64,000 bases of DNA, taken from contig CAJJAT010000023.1 of assembly GCA_905182175.1 (NCBI GenBank), positions 35,593-99,592 of the forward strand, written 5' to 3'. The position numbers were made by a program, and so were the translations under genes. This document shows, one piece after another, positions 54,765-64,000 of the stretch. Numbering within the stretch: the first letter of the stretch is position 1; every line of letters begins with the position of its first letter. The notes below the pieces were generated by a model, which saw nothing but the letters and a program-made list of their open reading frames with translations, had not been told where the DNA came from and ran no database searches. Source of the stretch: Flavobacteriales bacterium UBA1494. Its GTDB lineage: Bacteria; Bacteroidota; Bacteroidia; Flavobacteriales_E; Vicingaceae.

Positions 54765-57125
54765 TTACTTTGAAACCATGAATTTAGAAGTCTTTCTTTC
54801 TGATTCTGAATTCAAAATCATAAAGTATACTCCATTTTTTAAATTTGAGACATCAATTTTATTATCAATTGCTGAAACATTTTTCTGTAGTACAACTTGT
54901 CCAATAGAATTTGTTACAACTACTTGGTTAACGTTCTCTAAAAGGGAAGCATCAATAGTTACAAAATCATTTGCAGGATTCGGATATACATAGAATGTTG
55001 CATTACTTCTGTACTCCATTATGCCTGTAGTTAAATTACCAAAAGAAACATTATCTAAATAATACGTTTCTGTCGCTGCAGGTACAACATTAAAGTTAAA
55101 AAATACAGAAACTACATCGTAGGTATTTGCAAAGTTTAAAGCTAACGGATTTGGCGCAGGATTTGAAAAATCAAATGTTAATGTATCCCACCCAACTCGG
55201 CTTGTGCTTGCTAACGCTTCTACAAAAATCCCAGCATTCGTTTGATCCTCAACTTTCATCATAACAGGTACTCCACTTGTTGCAGACCATACTCTTGCTT
55301 GCATTACTGTGTTAGATGATGCGAAAGGTATTGCCGTTGCTAGAGAAGCAGTACCTAAAGTAGTTCCTGCCCACGATTGAGCTGTTGTAGGCTTATCTAC
55401 TTGTAAAACTAAGTTTGAAGCGTTTGTTGGGTCGACAACCAAGGTTGAGATATTTCCACCAAAAGCAGTAACAGTATAATTCACATTCGCTGTATCATTC
55501 CAATTAATTGGTAAATCAATTTGAGCTTTAGAAGGTCCTGCAGCAGCACCACTAAACCAGACATCGTCGGTATAATACGTTTCCGTTGCAGCAGGTACAA
55601 CATTAAAATTAAAGAACAAAGAAGCTTTATCGTATGTATTTGCAGGATTAAGCGCTTGGTTATTTGGACTTGGATTAGAGAAGTCAAACGATAATGTATC
55701 CCATCCAACTCGACTTGTACTTGCTAAAGTTTCTACAAAAATTGCAGCGTTTGTTTGGTCTTCTACTTTCATTAAGACTTGAATTCCACTTGCAGCAGAC
55801 CATATTCTTGCTTGTATCACTGTGCTAGAAGCTGAAAAATTAATGGCTGTTGCTAAAGAACTTCCTAGACTAGTTCCTGCCCAAGACTGAGCTGTTGAAG
55901 GCTTGTCGGATTGCAAAACTAAATTAGAAGCATTAGTTGGATCAACCACTACCGCTGATACATTTCCACCAAAATCAATTACTGCATAACTAACGTTAGC
56001 TGTATCATCCCAATTAATTGGCAAGTCAATTTGAGCTTTAGAAGGTCCTGTAGCAGCGCCACTAAACCAAACATCGTCGGTATAATATGTTTCTGTTGCA
56101 GTAGGTACAACATTAAAATTAAAGAACAAAGAAGCTTTATCGTATGTATTTGAAAAATTAAGCGCTTGGTTATTTGGACTTGGATTAGAGAAGTCAAACG
56201 ATAATGTATCCCATCCAACTCGACTTGTGCTTGCTAGAGTTTCTACAAAAATTGCAGCGTTTGTTTGGTCTTCTACTTTCATTAAAACTGGGATTCCACT
56301 TGCCGCAGACCATATCCGTACTTGTATCACTGTACTAGAAGCTGAAAAATTAATGGCTGTTGCTAAAAAACTTCCTAGGCTAGTTCCTGCCCAAGACTGA
56401 GCTGTAGAAGGCTTGTCGGATTGCAAAACTAAATTAGAAGCATTAGTTGGATCAACCACTACCGCTGATACATTTCCACCAAAATCAATTACTGCATAAT
56501 TAACGTTAGCCGTATCATCCCAATTAATTGGCAAGTCAATTTGGGCTTTAGAAGGTCCTGTAGAACCACCGCCTGAAAACGTTACATAATCAATAAAGTA
56601 AGTTTCTGAAACTGTCGGACTATTGCCAAAATTAAAAAATACTGCAATCTTGTCGTAAACATTTGCGAAATTAATGGCAGGTGTTCCTCCAACTTGACTT
56701 GCAAAATCGAAGGATAAAGTATCCCAGCCTGCCACAGTAGTATTTACCTCTGCTTCCACGTAAATTCCGGCGTTCGCCTCATTCTCGACCTTCATCCTGA
56801 TTGGCGTTCCAACAACCGAGGCATATACCCTTGCTCTTATAACCGTGTTACCTGCGCTAAATGGAATAGCAGCACTAAGAGAATCATTTCCTAATACCAC
56901 GCCTGCCCATGTTTGAGCACCAACAGGCTTAATCACTTCCAAAGCAATATTTGCAGCGTTTGTTGGATCTGCTGCTAAGTAAGCAGTATCGTTTCCAAAT
57001 CCAATTACGGTATAATCTACGTTTAAAGTATCGTCCCAAGTAATAGGCAAAGAAATTTGAGCCTTTTGACTCATCCCAACAAGACATGTTGCCGAGAAAA
57101 ATAAAGAAAGTATAATTTTTTTCAT
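54765..57125 (-). CDS. T9SS-secreted protein with four 170-residue glycan-binding-type modules
   Basis: 786 residues from the ATG at 57125 (a longer frame to 57221 lacks a signal at its start). After a signal peptide (KKIILSLFFSATCLVGMSQ) come four tandem modules of about 170 residues, each opening with KAQIxLPIxWDDTxNV, carrying DPTNASNLVLQ and TAQSWAGT, and ending ETYYxDDVxF. The last 80 residues are a type IX secretion sorting domain (YVYPNPANDFVTID, then NLKNGVYFMIL). The gene follows the GH16 glucanase behind a terminator. A surface or released beta-glucan-binding role is likely, inferred from context and fold type. The central modules are nearly identical at the DNA level. Confidence 0.85.
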   Translation of the reverse strand: MKKIILSLFFSATCLVGMSQKAQISLPITWDDTLNVDYTVIGFGNDTAYLAADPTNAANIALEVIKPVGAQTWAGVVLGNDSLSAAIPFSAGNTVIRARVYASVVGTPIRMKVENEANAGIYVEAEVNTTVAGWDTLSFDFASQVGGTPAINFANVYDKIAVFFNFGNSPTVSETYFIDYVTFSGGGSTGPSKAQIDLPINWDDTANVNYAVIDFGGNVSAVVVDPTNASNLVLQSDKPSTAQSWAGTSLGSFLATAINFSASSTVIQVRIWSAASGIPVLMKVEDQTNAAIFVETLASTSRVGWDTLSFDFSNPSPNNQALNFSNTYDKASLFFNFNVVPTATETYYTDDVWFSGAATGPSKAQIDLPINWDDTANVSYAVIDFGGNVSAVVVDPTNASNLVLQSDKPSTAQSWAGTSLGSSLATAINFSASSTVIQARIWSAASGIQVLMKVEDQTNAAIFVETLASTSRVGWDTLSFDFSNPSPNNQALNPANTYDKASLFFNFNVVPAATETYYTDDVWFSGAAAGPSKAQIDLPINWNDTANVNYTVTAFGGNISTLVVDPTNASNLVLQVDKPTTAQSWAGTTLGTASLATAIPFASSNTVMQARVWSATSGVPVMMKVEDQTNAGIFVEALASTSRVGWDTLTFDFSNPAPNPLALNFANTYDVVSVFFNFNVVPAATETYYLDNVSFGNLTTGIMEYRSNATFYVYPNPANDFVTIDASLLENVNQVVVTNSIGQVVLQKNVSAIDNKIDVSNLKNGVYFMILNSESERKTSKFMVSK
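55022..57080 (-). repeat. Four tandem ~510-bp coding repeats
   Basis: The block GAAGGTCCTG recurs at 55531, 56041 and 56551, exactly 510 bases apart. The second and third modules (counting from the N terminus) differ by only scattered bases; the first and fourth are more diverged. Confidence 0.85.
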
Positions 57126-57210
57126 GAGTTTTTTGTTTAATAATTTAAACAATAATACGAAGAAATAGTAAAATAAACCATAAGTAGGTAAAAAATATTT
57201 TAACTCCCAC

Positions 57211-57243
57211 AAAAAAAGCACCTTGTATTTCTACAAAGGTGCT
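57211..57243 (-). terminator. Terminator after GH16
   Basis: On the minus strand AGCACCTTTGTA, a GAAA loop and TACAAGGTGCT (one bulged base) are followed by a run of T. It separates the SusCD-GH16 operon from the repeat-protein gene. Confidence 0.85.
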
Positions 57244-57274
57244 CTTCCCTATACTTAAAACCACTATTTATCTC

Positions 57275-58399
57275 TTATTTCTGAAAAACTCTAACGTAAT
57301 CGACAAACATGTATTGCGGGAACAGCGTCAAACTATTTGGGGATCCCGGCCAATCACCGCCAACTGCAACGTTAAAGATTAAGAAAAAACTATTTTGAAA
57401 TTCGCTCAAATCTGCAGGTCGTATATCTAGTGTTTTATACTTTATGTCATCCCGGAACCACTCAATCTTCTGACTATCCCATACAATAGAAAAAACATGG
57501 AATTCATGGGCAAACGTGCCATTAGATAAGCGGTTGCTACCACCAGATAAAGCTCGTGAGCCATTAAACTCCCAATGTGCAGTGCCATGCACCTCATTAT
57601 CAGTGTCGTCTCCTCCAACAAGTTCCATGATATCTATCTCTCCGCAAGAGGGCCATCCTACAGAAGATATATTATCTCCAAGCATCCAAACTGCAGGCCA
57701 AAGACCTTTACCGAATGGAAGCGAAGCTCTAATATCAACTCGACCGTATTGAAAGCTTTGCTTGTTCTGAGTCGTTATTCTGGAGGAAGTGTAGCTACTC
57801 GCATTGAAAAATTCTTTTTTCGCCTGTATTGTTAATATTCCGTTGCTTACAGATGTATTTTCTTGACGGTAATACTGCAATTCATTATTTCCCCAACCAC
57901 CATTTCCTGTTCCAATTTCATAATTCCAGTCTGTCGTGGACAGAGCGCTACCATTAAATTCATCATTCCAAACTAAGTTATAATCCATATAAGACAAGGG
58001 TGTTACATAACCTGTTACAGGCGGCACCCCATCATTAGTTGGCCTGCCCACGAAAACATTTACGGTTTCATTCTTTTCAATAAAACCGGCGGCAGTTGTG
58101 TGTGCTTTTATGTTAATGTTAAATTCACCAGAAGCTCTGTATTCATAACTAGCAAATCCATCATTTGACTCTTTTGCAATGGTATTGCCTGGCTCAGTAA
58201 AAGTTATGACAAAATAGTTTGCATTTGTAGCACTTGCCCTAACAGAAACGAGACCCTCAGTAGTGGTATCTAACACTACCTCAACTTGCAGATTTGAAGG
58301 TAAAACTAACTCCGCAGCAGATTCATCTTCTTCACAGCCTGTATAGGCAAACATTGCACCTATAAAAAAAACAAATAAAAATTTCTTAATCGTTTTCAC
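57275..58399 (-). CDS. GH16 endo-beta-1,3-glucanase lipoprotein (laminarinase-type)
   Basis: 374 residues. A signal with lipobox (FAYTGCEED, Cys22) precedes a short beta-type N-terminal domain (to about residue 135). The catalytic GH16 jelly roll follows, with the WNDEFNGSALSTTDW start, PAVWMLG, and the catalytic GEIDIMELVGG (ExDxxE with the extra Met typical of laminarinases), then FHVFSIVWD and the C-terminal FVDYVRVFQK. It should cut beta-1,3 or mixed-linkage glucans at the outer surface. It is downstream of SusC, SusD and the PKD lipoprotein in the same operon, and the terminator follows it. Confidence 0.92.
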   Translation of the reverse strand: MKTIKKFLFVFFIGAMFAYTGCEEDESAAELVLPSNLQVEVVLDTTTEGLVSVRASATNANYFVITFTEPGNTIAKESNDGFASYEYRASGEFNINIKAHTTAAGFIEKNETVNVFVGRPTNDGVPPVTGYVTPLSYMDYNLVWNDEFNGSALSTTDWNYEIGTGNGGWGNNELQYYRQENTSVSNGILTIQAKKEFFNASSYTSSRITTQNKQSFQYGRVDIRASLPFGKGLWPAVWMLGDNISSVGWPSCGEIDIMELVGGDDTDNEVHGTAHWEFNGSRALSGGSNRLSNGTFAHEFHVFSIVWDSQKIEWFRDDIKYKTLDIRPADLSEFQNSFFLIFNVAVGGDWPGSPNSLTLFPQYMFVDYVRVFQK

Positions 58400-58405
58400 A
58401 GTTCA

Positions 58406-59755
58406 TTATCTTGTTATATCATCAATGTAGTACGTATCTGTGCTTGACGTATTCCAACCAGGAAACAAAACTAGTTTGTCATAAACTCCAGAGGAGGAAC
58501 CGGTAAAGTCTGCTTCATAAATAATCCAGGCCGGAGTTGCTGTGCAAGTAATATCTACCTCAATATTATTCTGAGCGTCCGACTGATCTTCTATTTTAAA
58601 TTTAAAAACACCTCCAGATGGAGCGAACAGCTTGAACTTAATTTTTCCATTTATTGAAAAATCCAATTTAGCATCCAAATCAACCGAGATTCCCGCATCA
58701 GTGCTAGAACCGTGAACAGTTTCTAGTACTCTACTACTTGTATTATTTCCAAATGCAACAGGGTTATTTATTACTGCAACTGAGCTGCCATTAAAACCCG
58801 CAAAGGAAGGCTCTGTGGTTTCAAAGTCCATCGGCAATGAAAACCCTGTTGAGCCACCACCTCCTCCACCGGAAGCAGGTGTTGATCCTCTAGGAATAAG
58901 TCTGATATACCATCTTAAAGCTGCGTCATTATTATCTTCGTAGCTAAGGTACATACTATTTTCTGTCAGTCTAATTACCTTATACGTATTAACTCCTGTA
59001 TTGTAACCTAAAAAAGAATTACCCGAAACGGTTAAAGTTGTATCCTCTCCTGCATCAAATTTTAACAACCAAGATTCTCCCAATTGGTCAGGAAACGGGG
59101 CGCTTAAATCTCCAACACCTGGATCATATGAACCTGGAAATGCTGCGCTTTGCTTCCCGTTTAAATAAACGATGCCTTGTGTAATCATGTCAAAATTAAA
59201 TGCTTCAATTTTAAACACATACCTATCATCGTAAAAGCTCGCTCCAACTTTTTCGTTGATACCTGCACTGTAAAAATTTGATGTGTCTCCAAAAGCAGGG
59301 TCTATTGGGTTTGGTCCAACACCAAAATGACCTATGGAAGCAGAATCTATTGCCCAAGCTTTCCCATTTAAACTATCTACCCCACCTGTTAAGTATGTAA
59401 ACAATGGATCACTTAACAACGAAAAATCATCGTTGATAATTACCACATCTTGGGAAGTGCTAGCACTTCCCCCCTGACTAAATATCGTTAATTGAACAGT
59501 GTAGATTCCTTTCCTTGGATATGTTCCGGTACCTGTGGACCCTTCCGCACTTGTCCCATTACCAAAATCCCAAACTGCAACAACATCTGATCGAACAGCT
59601 TTAAAGTCAATAATATTTGATGTGACTACAGATTCCACAAAAGTAAATTCTGCATCCGCTTCCGTAGGTGCTTCACCCAGAACAGGTTCATCTTCTTTAC
59701 AAGATGAAAATGCAAGTAAAACAATTGTGATGAGAAATAAAATATTTTTTTTCAT
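58406..59755 (-). CDS. PKD-domain surface lipoprotein of the glucan locus
   Basis: 449 residues from the ATG at 59755; the frame is open to 59791 but that would overlap susD. The lipobox is LLAFSSCKED (Cys20). A PKD domain (VAVWDFGNGTSAEG, then GIYTVQLTIFS) spans about residues 35-110. The middle part has SPLFTYLTGGVDSL-like secreted-protein features. The C-terminal 140 residues form a module (FKIEDQSDAQNNIEVDI, then TYYIDDI) resembling those of the T9SS repeat protein. This fits a surface glycan-binding protein of a polysaccharide utilisation locus. It lies 11 bases after the susD stop. Confidence 0.82.
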   Translation of the reverse strand: MKKNILFLITIVLLAFSSCKEDEPVLGEAPTEADAEFTFVESVVTSNIIDFKAVRSDVVAVWDFGNGTSAEGSTGTGTYPRKGIYTVQLTIFSQGGSASTSQDVVIINDDFSLLSDPLFTYLTGGVDSLNGKAWAIDSASIGHFGVGPNPIDPAFGDTSNFYSAGINEKVGASFYDDRYVFKIEAFNFDMITQGIVYLNGKQSAAFPGSYDPGVGDLSAPFPDQLGESWLLKFDAGEDTTLTVSGNSFLGYNTGVNTYKVIRLTENSMYLSYEDNNDAALRWYIRLIPRGSTPASGGGGGGSTGFSLPMDFETTEPSFAGFNGSSVAVINNPVAFGNNTSSRVLETVHGSSTDAGISVDLDAKLDFSINGKIKFKLFAPSGGVFKFKIEDQSDAQNNIEVDITCTATPAWIIYEADFTGSSSGVYDKLVLFPGWNTSSTDTYYIDDITR

Positions 59756-59766
59756 GTTCTTAGTTT

Positions 59767-61248
59767 TTAATACCCTTGATTTTGACTCCAATTCCCTCCT
59801 GCTAGAGAGATTTCGATTTCCGGAATTGCGAATAATTCATGTTTTCCTGTTTGAAAACCGTTAATAGATGAGGCTGCTTGACCTGTTCTTACCAAATCGA
59901 AAAAACGATGACCTTCACCCGAAAGTTCAGATCGTCTTTCTGACCATATGGCATCCGTCAAAGTCTGTCCACCTGCGTTTACAGATGTTAGATTCACCCG
60001 CGAACGAACTTGATTTAAATACACCAACGCTTGACCGTCATTGTTAGATCTATTGTGAGCCTCTGCCGCCATTAACAAAACATCAGCAAAACGAATTACA
60101 ATGTTGTTTACAGGACTAGTTAAATCATTATCAGGCAAGCCAAGTTCAGCTTGTTTTTTAATGTATTTGTTGTTGTATAGACCTGTATGTCCACCGCCAC
60201 CGACTGCATAACTAATGGCTCCTGGATTGGTTTGTTGACTTATAAAAGAATCAATATCTAGAACTGTTGCGTTTCTTCTGATATCATCAGCAGCTTCAAA
60301 AGAAGCATAAAGGTCTTGAGTTGGCAAATTGTAACTGTTGCCATCTGAATAAATAGGACCGTCATACTGGCGAATACCTTGAAATCCAGGAGCTGCATTC
60401 CCCTCTAAACAAATCAAACAACCATAGCCACCACCTTCTAATCCACTGTATTGTATATCGAATACTGCTTCTGAGTGGCCTTCATTACCAACTGTAAATA
60501 GACTTCTAAAATCTGAGATTAATTGGTACTGCATGGAGTTGATCACTTGATCTAAACTTGTAGCACTTTCAGAAAATTTATTTTGATACAACTGAACTTT
60601 CCCAAGTAAGGCCAACGCTGCCCATTTATTTATTCTGCCTTTTACCGGATTGACTGGATTCAAAGTAACAGCTGCAAAGTTTAAATCTGTCTCAATCTGA
60701 GCGTAAACCTCGACTTTACTGCTTCGCTTAATTTCTGTTACCTCATCTGCTCCGAGTCTTTTATCTATCACTAAGGGAACATCTCCAAAGTACTTCACCA
60801 ATTGAAAGTAGTAATATGCTCTTAAAAAGGTCGCTTCTGCTATAATTTGATTTTTACCTTCAAAATCAATATTATCTTTATTTTCTAAAATAAAATTAGC
60901 ACGACTGATCCCTGCATAGTTCCATTGAAATACGTTTCTCAATTCTACATTTACTGCTCCATGTGTCATCGCTTCAATTTCATGCAATCCTTGCGAATCA
61001 GTTACACTTTCCCCGCCCGCAATTGAGTTATCTGAAGCAATTTCACCGATCCATATGTTTATAAAAGACCCTTGTAATAAATCATATGCTCCTATCAGCG
61101 CTAACTCATAATGAAAGGGTTCGGTAAAATAGTTATCTGCATCTTGACTAAAAGGAGGCTCTAATTCCAAGAACTTCTCACAAGCCGTTAAAGAGAAGAG
61201 GAATGTGATTAAAACTATTCCGAAATTTTTGTAATTAAACTTTTTCAT
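59767..61248 (-). CDS. SusD/RagB-family glycan-binding lipoprotein
   Basis: 493 residues. The lipobox is FSLTACEKF (Cys23), followed by LELEPPFSQDADNYFTE. The tetratricopeptide-rich N-terminal part includes RAYYYFQLVKYFGDVPLV, typical of SusD. The C-terminal part has IRFADVLLMAAEAHNRS and WSERRSELSGEGHRFFDLVR. The protein sits as a lid on its SusC partner and delivers oligosaccharides. It starts five bases after the susC stop. Specificity cannot be read, but the GH16 neighbour points to beta-glucan. Confidence 0.95.
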   Translation of the reverse strand: MKKFNYKNFGIVLITFLFSLTACEKFLELEPPFSQDADNYFTEPFHYELALIGAYDLLQGSFINIWIGEIASDNSIAGGESVTDSQGLHEIEAMTHGAVNVELRNVFQWNYAGISRANFILENKDNIDFEGKNQIIAEATFLRAYYYFQLVKYFGDVPLVIDKRLGADEVTEIKRSSKVEVYAQIETDLNFAAVTLNPVNPVKGRINKWAALALLGKVQLYQNKFSESATSLDQVINSMQYQLISDFRSLFTVGNEGHSEAVFDIQYSGLEGGGYGCLICLEGNAAPGFQGIRQYDGPIYSDGNSYNLPTQDLYASFEAADDIRRNATVLDIDSFISQQTNPGAISYAVGGGGHTGLYNNKYIKKQAELGLPDNDLTSPVNNIVIRFADVLLMAAEAHNRSNNDGQALVYLNQVRSRVNLTSVNAGGQTLTDAIWSERRSELSGEGHRFFDLVRTGQAASSINGFQTGKHELFAIPEIEISLAGGNWSQNQGY

Positions 61249-61253
61249 CTTTC

Positions 61254-64000
61254 TTAAAATTTAAAATTAAATCCACCCATAACCGTTCTAGCTTGAGGAT
61301 AAAAACCATAATCAACTCCTGCTGCCAAAGCTCCTCCAACTGAACCTATCTCAGGATCAAAACCTCTATATTTAGTGACTGTTAGGAGGTTATTAATTGC
61401 CACATAAAATCGAATGGAATTAGATTTTATTTTTTTCGTTAATTTTTCAGGTAAGGTATATCCAATTTGGATGTTTTTTATTCTCATAAAGGCTCCATCT
61501 TCAACAAAATAGTCTGAAAACTCACCATTCCTATTTGCCTCTGTTGTCAATCTCGGGTTTTCGGTAGACGTTCCCGAGCCTACCCAACGGTTAATTACGT
61601 AATCTAATTGATTTGCGTATGGCTGCTGACGTTCATAGTTTCGAATAATCTGCTGACCAACTGCAGAAAAAATATTCATAGAAAAGTCAAATCTTTTGTA
61701 TTCTGCACCTACGTTAAACCCGAAAGTAAAGTCGGGAATTGCAGACCCCAAATTCTTTCTGTCAGTGTCATCATTAAAACTAATTACTCCATCTCCATTT
61801 TGATCTACATATCTTAAATCTCCAGGCTTTGCTCCTGATTGAACAACTGTCGCACCATCGATTTCAGCTTGAGACTGAAAAACACCATCTGTTTCCAATC
61901 CGTGAAAATAACCAATGGCAAAACCTTCTTCAAATCTAGTTGCAATTCCGCCTCCAACTCCAAAAGCTGCACCCGGAATAAATTCAACCCCATCAGGAGT
62001 TTTTAAAACTTCATTTTTCAAATAGGTCGTGTTAAAATTGATATTGAATTTGAACTCCTTTTTTCGATCTGAGTAATACGCCAATTCTAATTCTACTCCT
62101 GTGTTAGAGACATCGCCCGCGTTAACAATTGGAGATTGACCTCCCGGACCCGTTGTCCCTAATACAGCAGAAACCTGCGGTTGGAATAATAAATCTTGAG
62201 TATTCTTAATAAAATAATTTGTTGTAATGTTAAAGTTATCTCCTATTACAAGGTCCAATCCCAAATTAAATTGGCGAGTACTTTCCCATTTCAGATCGGG
62301 ATTAGAAGCTCTACCAATTGCAACCCCTTGAACAATTACATCATCGAATACATACACTCCCTCTCCATCCAACTGAGCTCTATATGCGAAATTTTGAATT
62401 TGATCGTTTCCAGAAACGCCATAACTCGCTCTTAACTTTGCAAATGTTATTCTTTCAAATTTGAAGAATTCTTCCTCAGAAATTAACCAAGCTCCTGAAA
62501 TAGTTGGAAAAGTTCCGAACCTATTGTTAGGTCCAAATTTTGAAGATCCATCTCTTCTGATTATAATCGAAGCTAAATATTTTGATTTATATCCATATTC
62601 TCCTCGGAAAAAAGTTGACAACAAGCGTTCCTGGTATTCAAAAGAACCTGTGTTGTTCAAAAATCCTCCCGGAGCTAAATTTGCAGAGATATCAGCAAAT
62701 TCTAGTGAATTTCCAGGTATGTTAAAAGCTGACCCATTTAATTGGTCTCCACTTCTCTTGAAGACTGAAACACCGAACGTTCCTTTAACGGAATGATCAT
62801 CATTAAAGATTCGATCATAATTCAAATAACTCTCAGCATTTAAATCTATGTAAGTAGATCTTGATTCAAAAACACTTGCTCCTCTTTCTATGAAAACACT
62901 ATCAGCGATTTCAACTCTAGTAGGATCTAGATTAGCGTTCAACGCAGTATTTTGTGCTTTACCCGGCCCGTACCATACCAATGGAGAAAACGCCTTAAAA
63001 TCGACTGCAGCATAATTATAATTCAACCGATTTGTAAGAGTAAAATTGTCGTTAATTTTAAATACAAGTTCTTCCTTACCAACAATTTTATTGGTACTTG
63101 ATAAATTTTCAGTGTTATTTATTTGTGCTAAGGGGTTGATAATATCACTCACCTCCTCCAAGTAAGAGTAGTTCCCATCTGCCGTTTTTACGGGCTCATT
63201 TGGGAAGGCATTAACTGTATTGTATAATACAGACCCAATTCCATTTTCAGCTAGTGTACTCCTTTTTTCGCGAGTATATAAAATAACTGAATTCAACGTA
63301 AATTTGTCATTCAGTTGATTTCCTAAATTTAAACGTGCGTTGTACCGTTCAAAGTTAGATTTATCCCCCCCCACGATGCCATCCTGTGTAAAATAGGTAG
63401 CACCTGCAGAATATGTTGATTTTTTATTTCCCCCTAAAACAGAAAAGTTATAATTCTGCATTAATGCTGTTTGGAAAACCTCGTCTTGCCAATCAGTTCC
63501 TTCACCTAAGGCTGTATTAGTAAATGGCAAAGCCTGTCCAGATGATCCAAACGTTTCATTCTTAATGATGGCATACTCTGTTGCGTTTAATAAATCTAAT
63601 CGTCTCGCAGTATTTTGAATACCCATATAAGAACTAAATTCAACCCGTGGAGGTGAGTTGATGGAACCTTTCTTTGTTTCAATGATAATTACCCCATTTG
63701 CAGCTCTTACGCCATAAATACCGGCAGTTGCATCTTTCAAAACATTTATAGATGCAATGTCTGAGGGGTTCAAAGCATTCAATCCTTCTGAGTCGTAAAC
63801 AACTCCATCAACTAAGATGAGAGGATCGTTGTCGCCAAAAGTAGATAAACCTCTAATTCGTATGCTCGACGCTCCACCCGGGGAGCCCGAATTAGTGTTA
63901 ATAGCAACTCCGGATACCTGACCTTGAAGTGCCTGATCAACTCGTGGCACTTTTAGTTTTTCTACATCATCACCGCCCACCTGACTTGTTGCACCAGTTA
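61254..64000 (-). CDS. SusC/RagA-family TonB-linked outer-membrane transporter (5' end cut)
   Basis: About 915 residues are in the window; the gene continues past the right edge, so the signal peptide, the carboxypeptidase-like domain and the first part of the plug are missing. The visible start is inside the plug: VDQALQGQVSGVAINTNSG, SSIRIRGLSTFGDNDPLILV and NVLKDATAGIYGVRAANGVI. The beta-barrel follows, ending with the C-terminal strand TVMGGFNFKF. It imports oligosaccharides with its SusD partner using TonB energy. A GTG near 63980 is internal, not the start. Confidence 0.95.
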   Translation of the reverse strand, partial: TGATSQVGGDDVEKLKVPRVDQALQGQVSGVAINTNSGSPGGASSIRIRGLSTFGDNDPLILVDGVVYDSEGLNALNPSDIASINVLKDATAGIYGVRAANGVIIIETKKGSINSPPRVEFSSYMGIQNTARRLDLLNATEYAIIKNETFGSSGQALPFTNTALGEGTDWQDEVFQTALMQNYNFSVLGGNKKSTYSAGATYFTQDGIVGGDKSNFERYNARLNLGNQLNDKFTLNSVILYTREKRSTLAENGIGSVLYNTVNAFPNEPVKTADGNYSYLEEVSDIINPLAQINNTENLSSTNKIVGKEELVFKINDNFTLTNRLNYNYAAVDFKAFSPLVWYGPGKAQNTALNANLDPTRVEIADSVFIERGASVFESRSTYIDLNAESYLNYDRIFNDDHSVKGTFGVSVFKRSGDQLNGSAFNIPGNSLEFADISANLAPGGFLNNTGSFEYQERLLSTFFRGEYGYKSKYLASIIIRRDGSSKFGPNNRFGTFPTISGAWLISEEEFFKFERITFAKLRASYGVSGNDQIQNFAYRAQLDGEGVYVFDDVIVQGVAIGRASNPDLKWESTRQFNLGLDLVIGDNFNITTNYFIKNTQDLLFQPQVSAVLGTTGPGGQSPIVNAGDVSNTGVELELAYYSDRKKEFKFNINFNTTYLKNEVLKTPDGVEFIPGAAFGVGGGIATRFEEGFAIGYFHGLETDGVFQSQAEIDGATVVQSGAKPGDLRYVDQNGDGVISFNDDTDRKNLGSAIPDFTFGFNVGAEYKRFDFSMNIFSAVGQQIIRNYERQQPYANQLDYVINRWVGSGTSTENPRLTTEANRNGEFSDYFVEDGAFMRIKNIQIGYTLPEKLTKKIKSNSIRFYVAINNLLTVTKYRGFDPEIGSVGGALAAGVDYGFYPQARTVMGGFNFKF

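Noticed and set aside
57126..57221. N-terminal extension of the T9SS repeat protein
   Set aside because: The added 32 residues are hydrophobic noise ahead of a perfect signal peptide beginning at 57125.
61254..63980. SusC start at the GTG near 63980
   Set aside because: The frame stays open to the window edge with plug-domain sequence, so the true start is outside the window.

Overview
The window reads as chromosomal DNA of a marine, AT-rich member of the Bacteroidota (Flavobacteriia-like). Supporting signs are a SusC/SusD pair with a GH16 glucanase, a type IX secretion C-terminal sorting domain, a short 287-residue primary sigma factor, BshA (bacillithiol), a CusA-TolC fusion, promoters of the TTTG/TAnnTTTG type, and almost no Shine-Dalgarno sites. 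I see no rRNA, CRISPR array, prophage or intact insertion sequence.

Layout. 1-4.9 kb: metal-efflux operon on the minus strand (His-rich protein, CusA-TolC fusion, start of a lipoprotein adaptor). 5.3-11.3 kb: minus-strand glycosyltransferase, M90 peptidase, CoA-transferase and acetyl-CoA synthetase. 11.5-12.6 kb: three tandem 259-bp repeats inside a further duplicated flank, then tRNA-Arg(ACG) and its terminator. 12.9-22.9 kb: a rhomboid protein, then a compact locus joining polyamine chemistry to membrane proteins. Its plus-strand half is a 54-aa membrane peptide, SpeD, a voltage-gated K+ channel, a DUF4178-like protein, a lipoprotein, a double DUF350 protein and a membrane-anchored aminopropyltransferase. 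Its convergent minus-strand half is a second membrane aminopropyltransferase, a ten-helix His-containing membrane protein and a Tat/lipoprotein amine-oxidase-like flavoprotein. This is the best candidate in the window for a poorly described system.

22.9-31.8 kb is a low-density zone. It holds one unknown intact gene, YitT, two small membrane proteins, and several decayed genes (TerB-like, SdiA-regulated-like, DsbA-like, one unknown). Three of these keep their full reading frame and are broken only by in-frame stops. 31.8-44.2 kb is mostly housekeeping: BshA with a GH3/beta-lactamase fusion, MutL followed by two rhomboids, another rhomboid, a TerB-DnaJ protein and RpoD. 44.2-54.7 kb: a decayed zone with a ruined lemA beside its intact TPM partner, then HtpG, a pterin dehydratase, PheT, a WD40 protein and RecG.

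54.7-64 kb is a beta-glucan (probably laminarin) utilisation locus on the minus strand: SusC (cut by the window edge), SusD, a PKD surface lipoprotein, a GH16 lipoprotein, a terminator, and then a T9SS-secreted protein built from four copies of a 170-residue module. SusC/SusD would import oligosaccharides, the PKD lipoprotein and the repeat protein would bind glycan, and GH16 would cut it at the surface.
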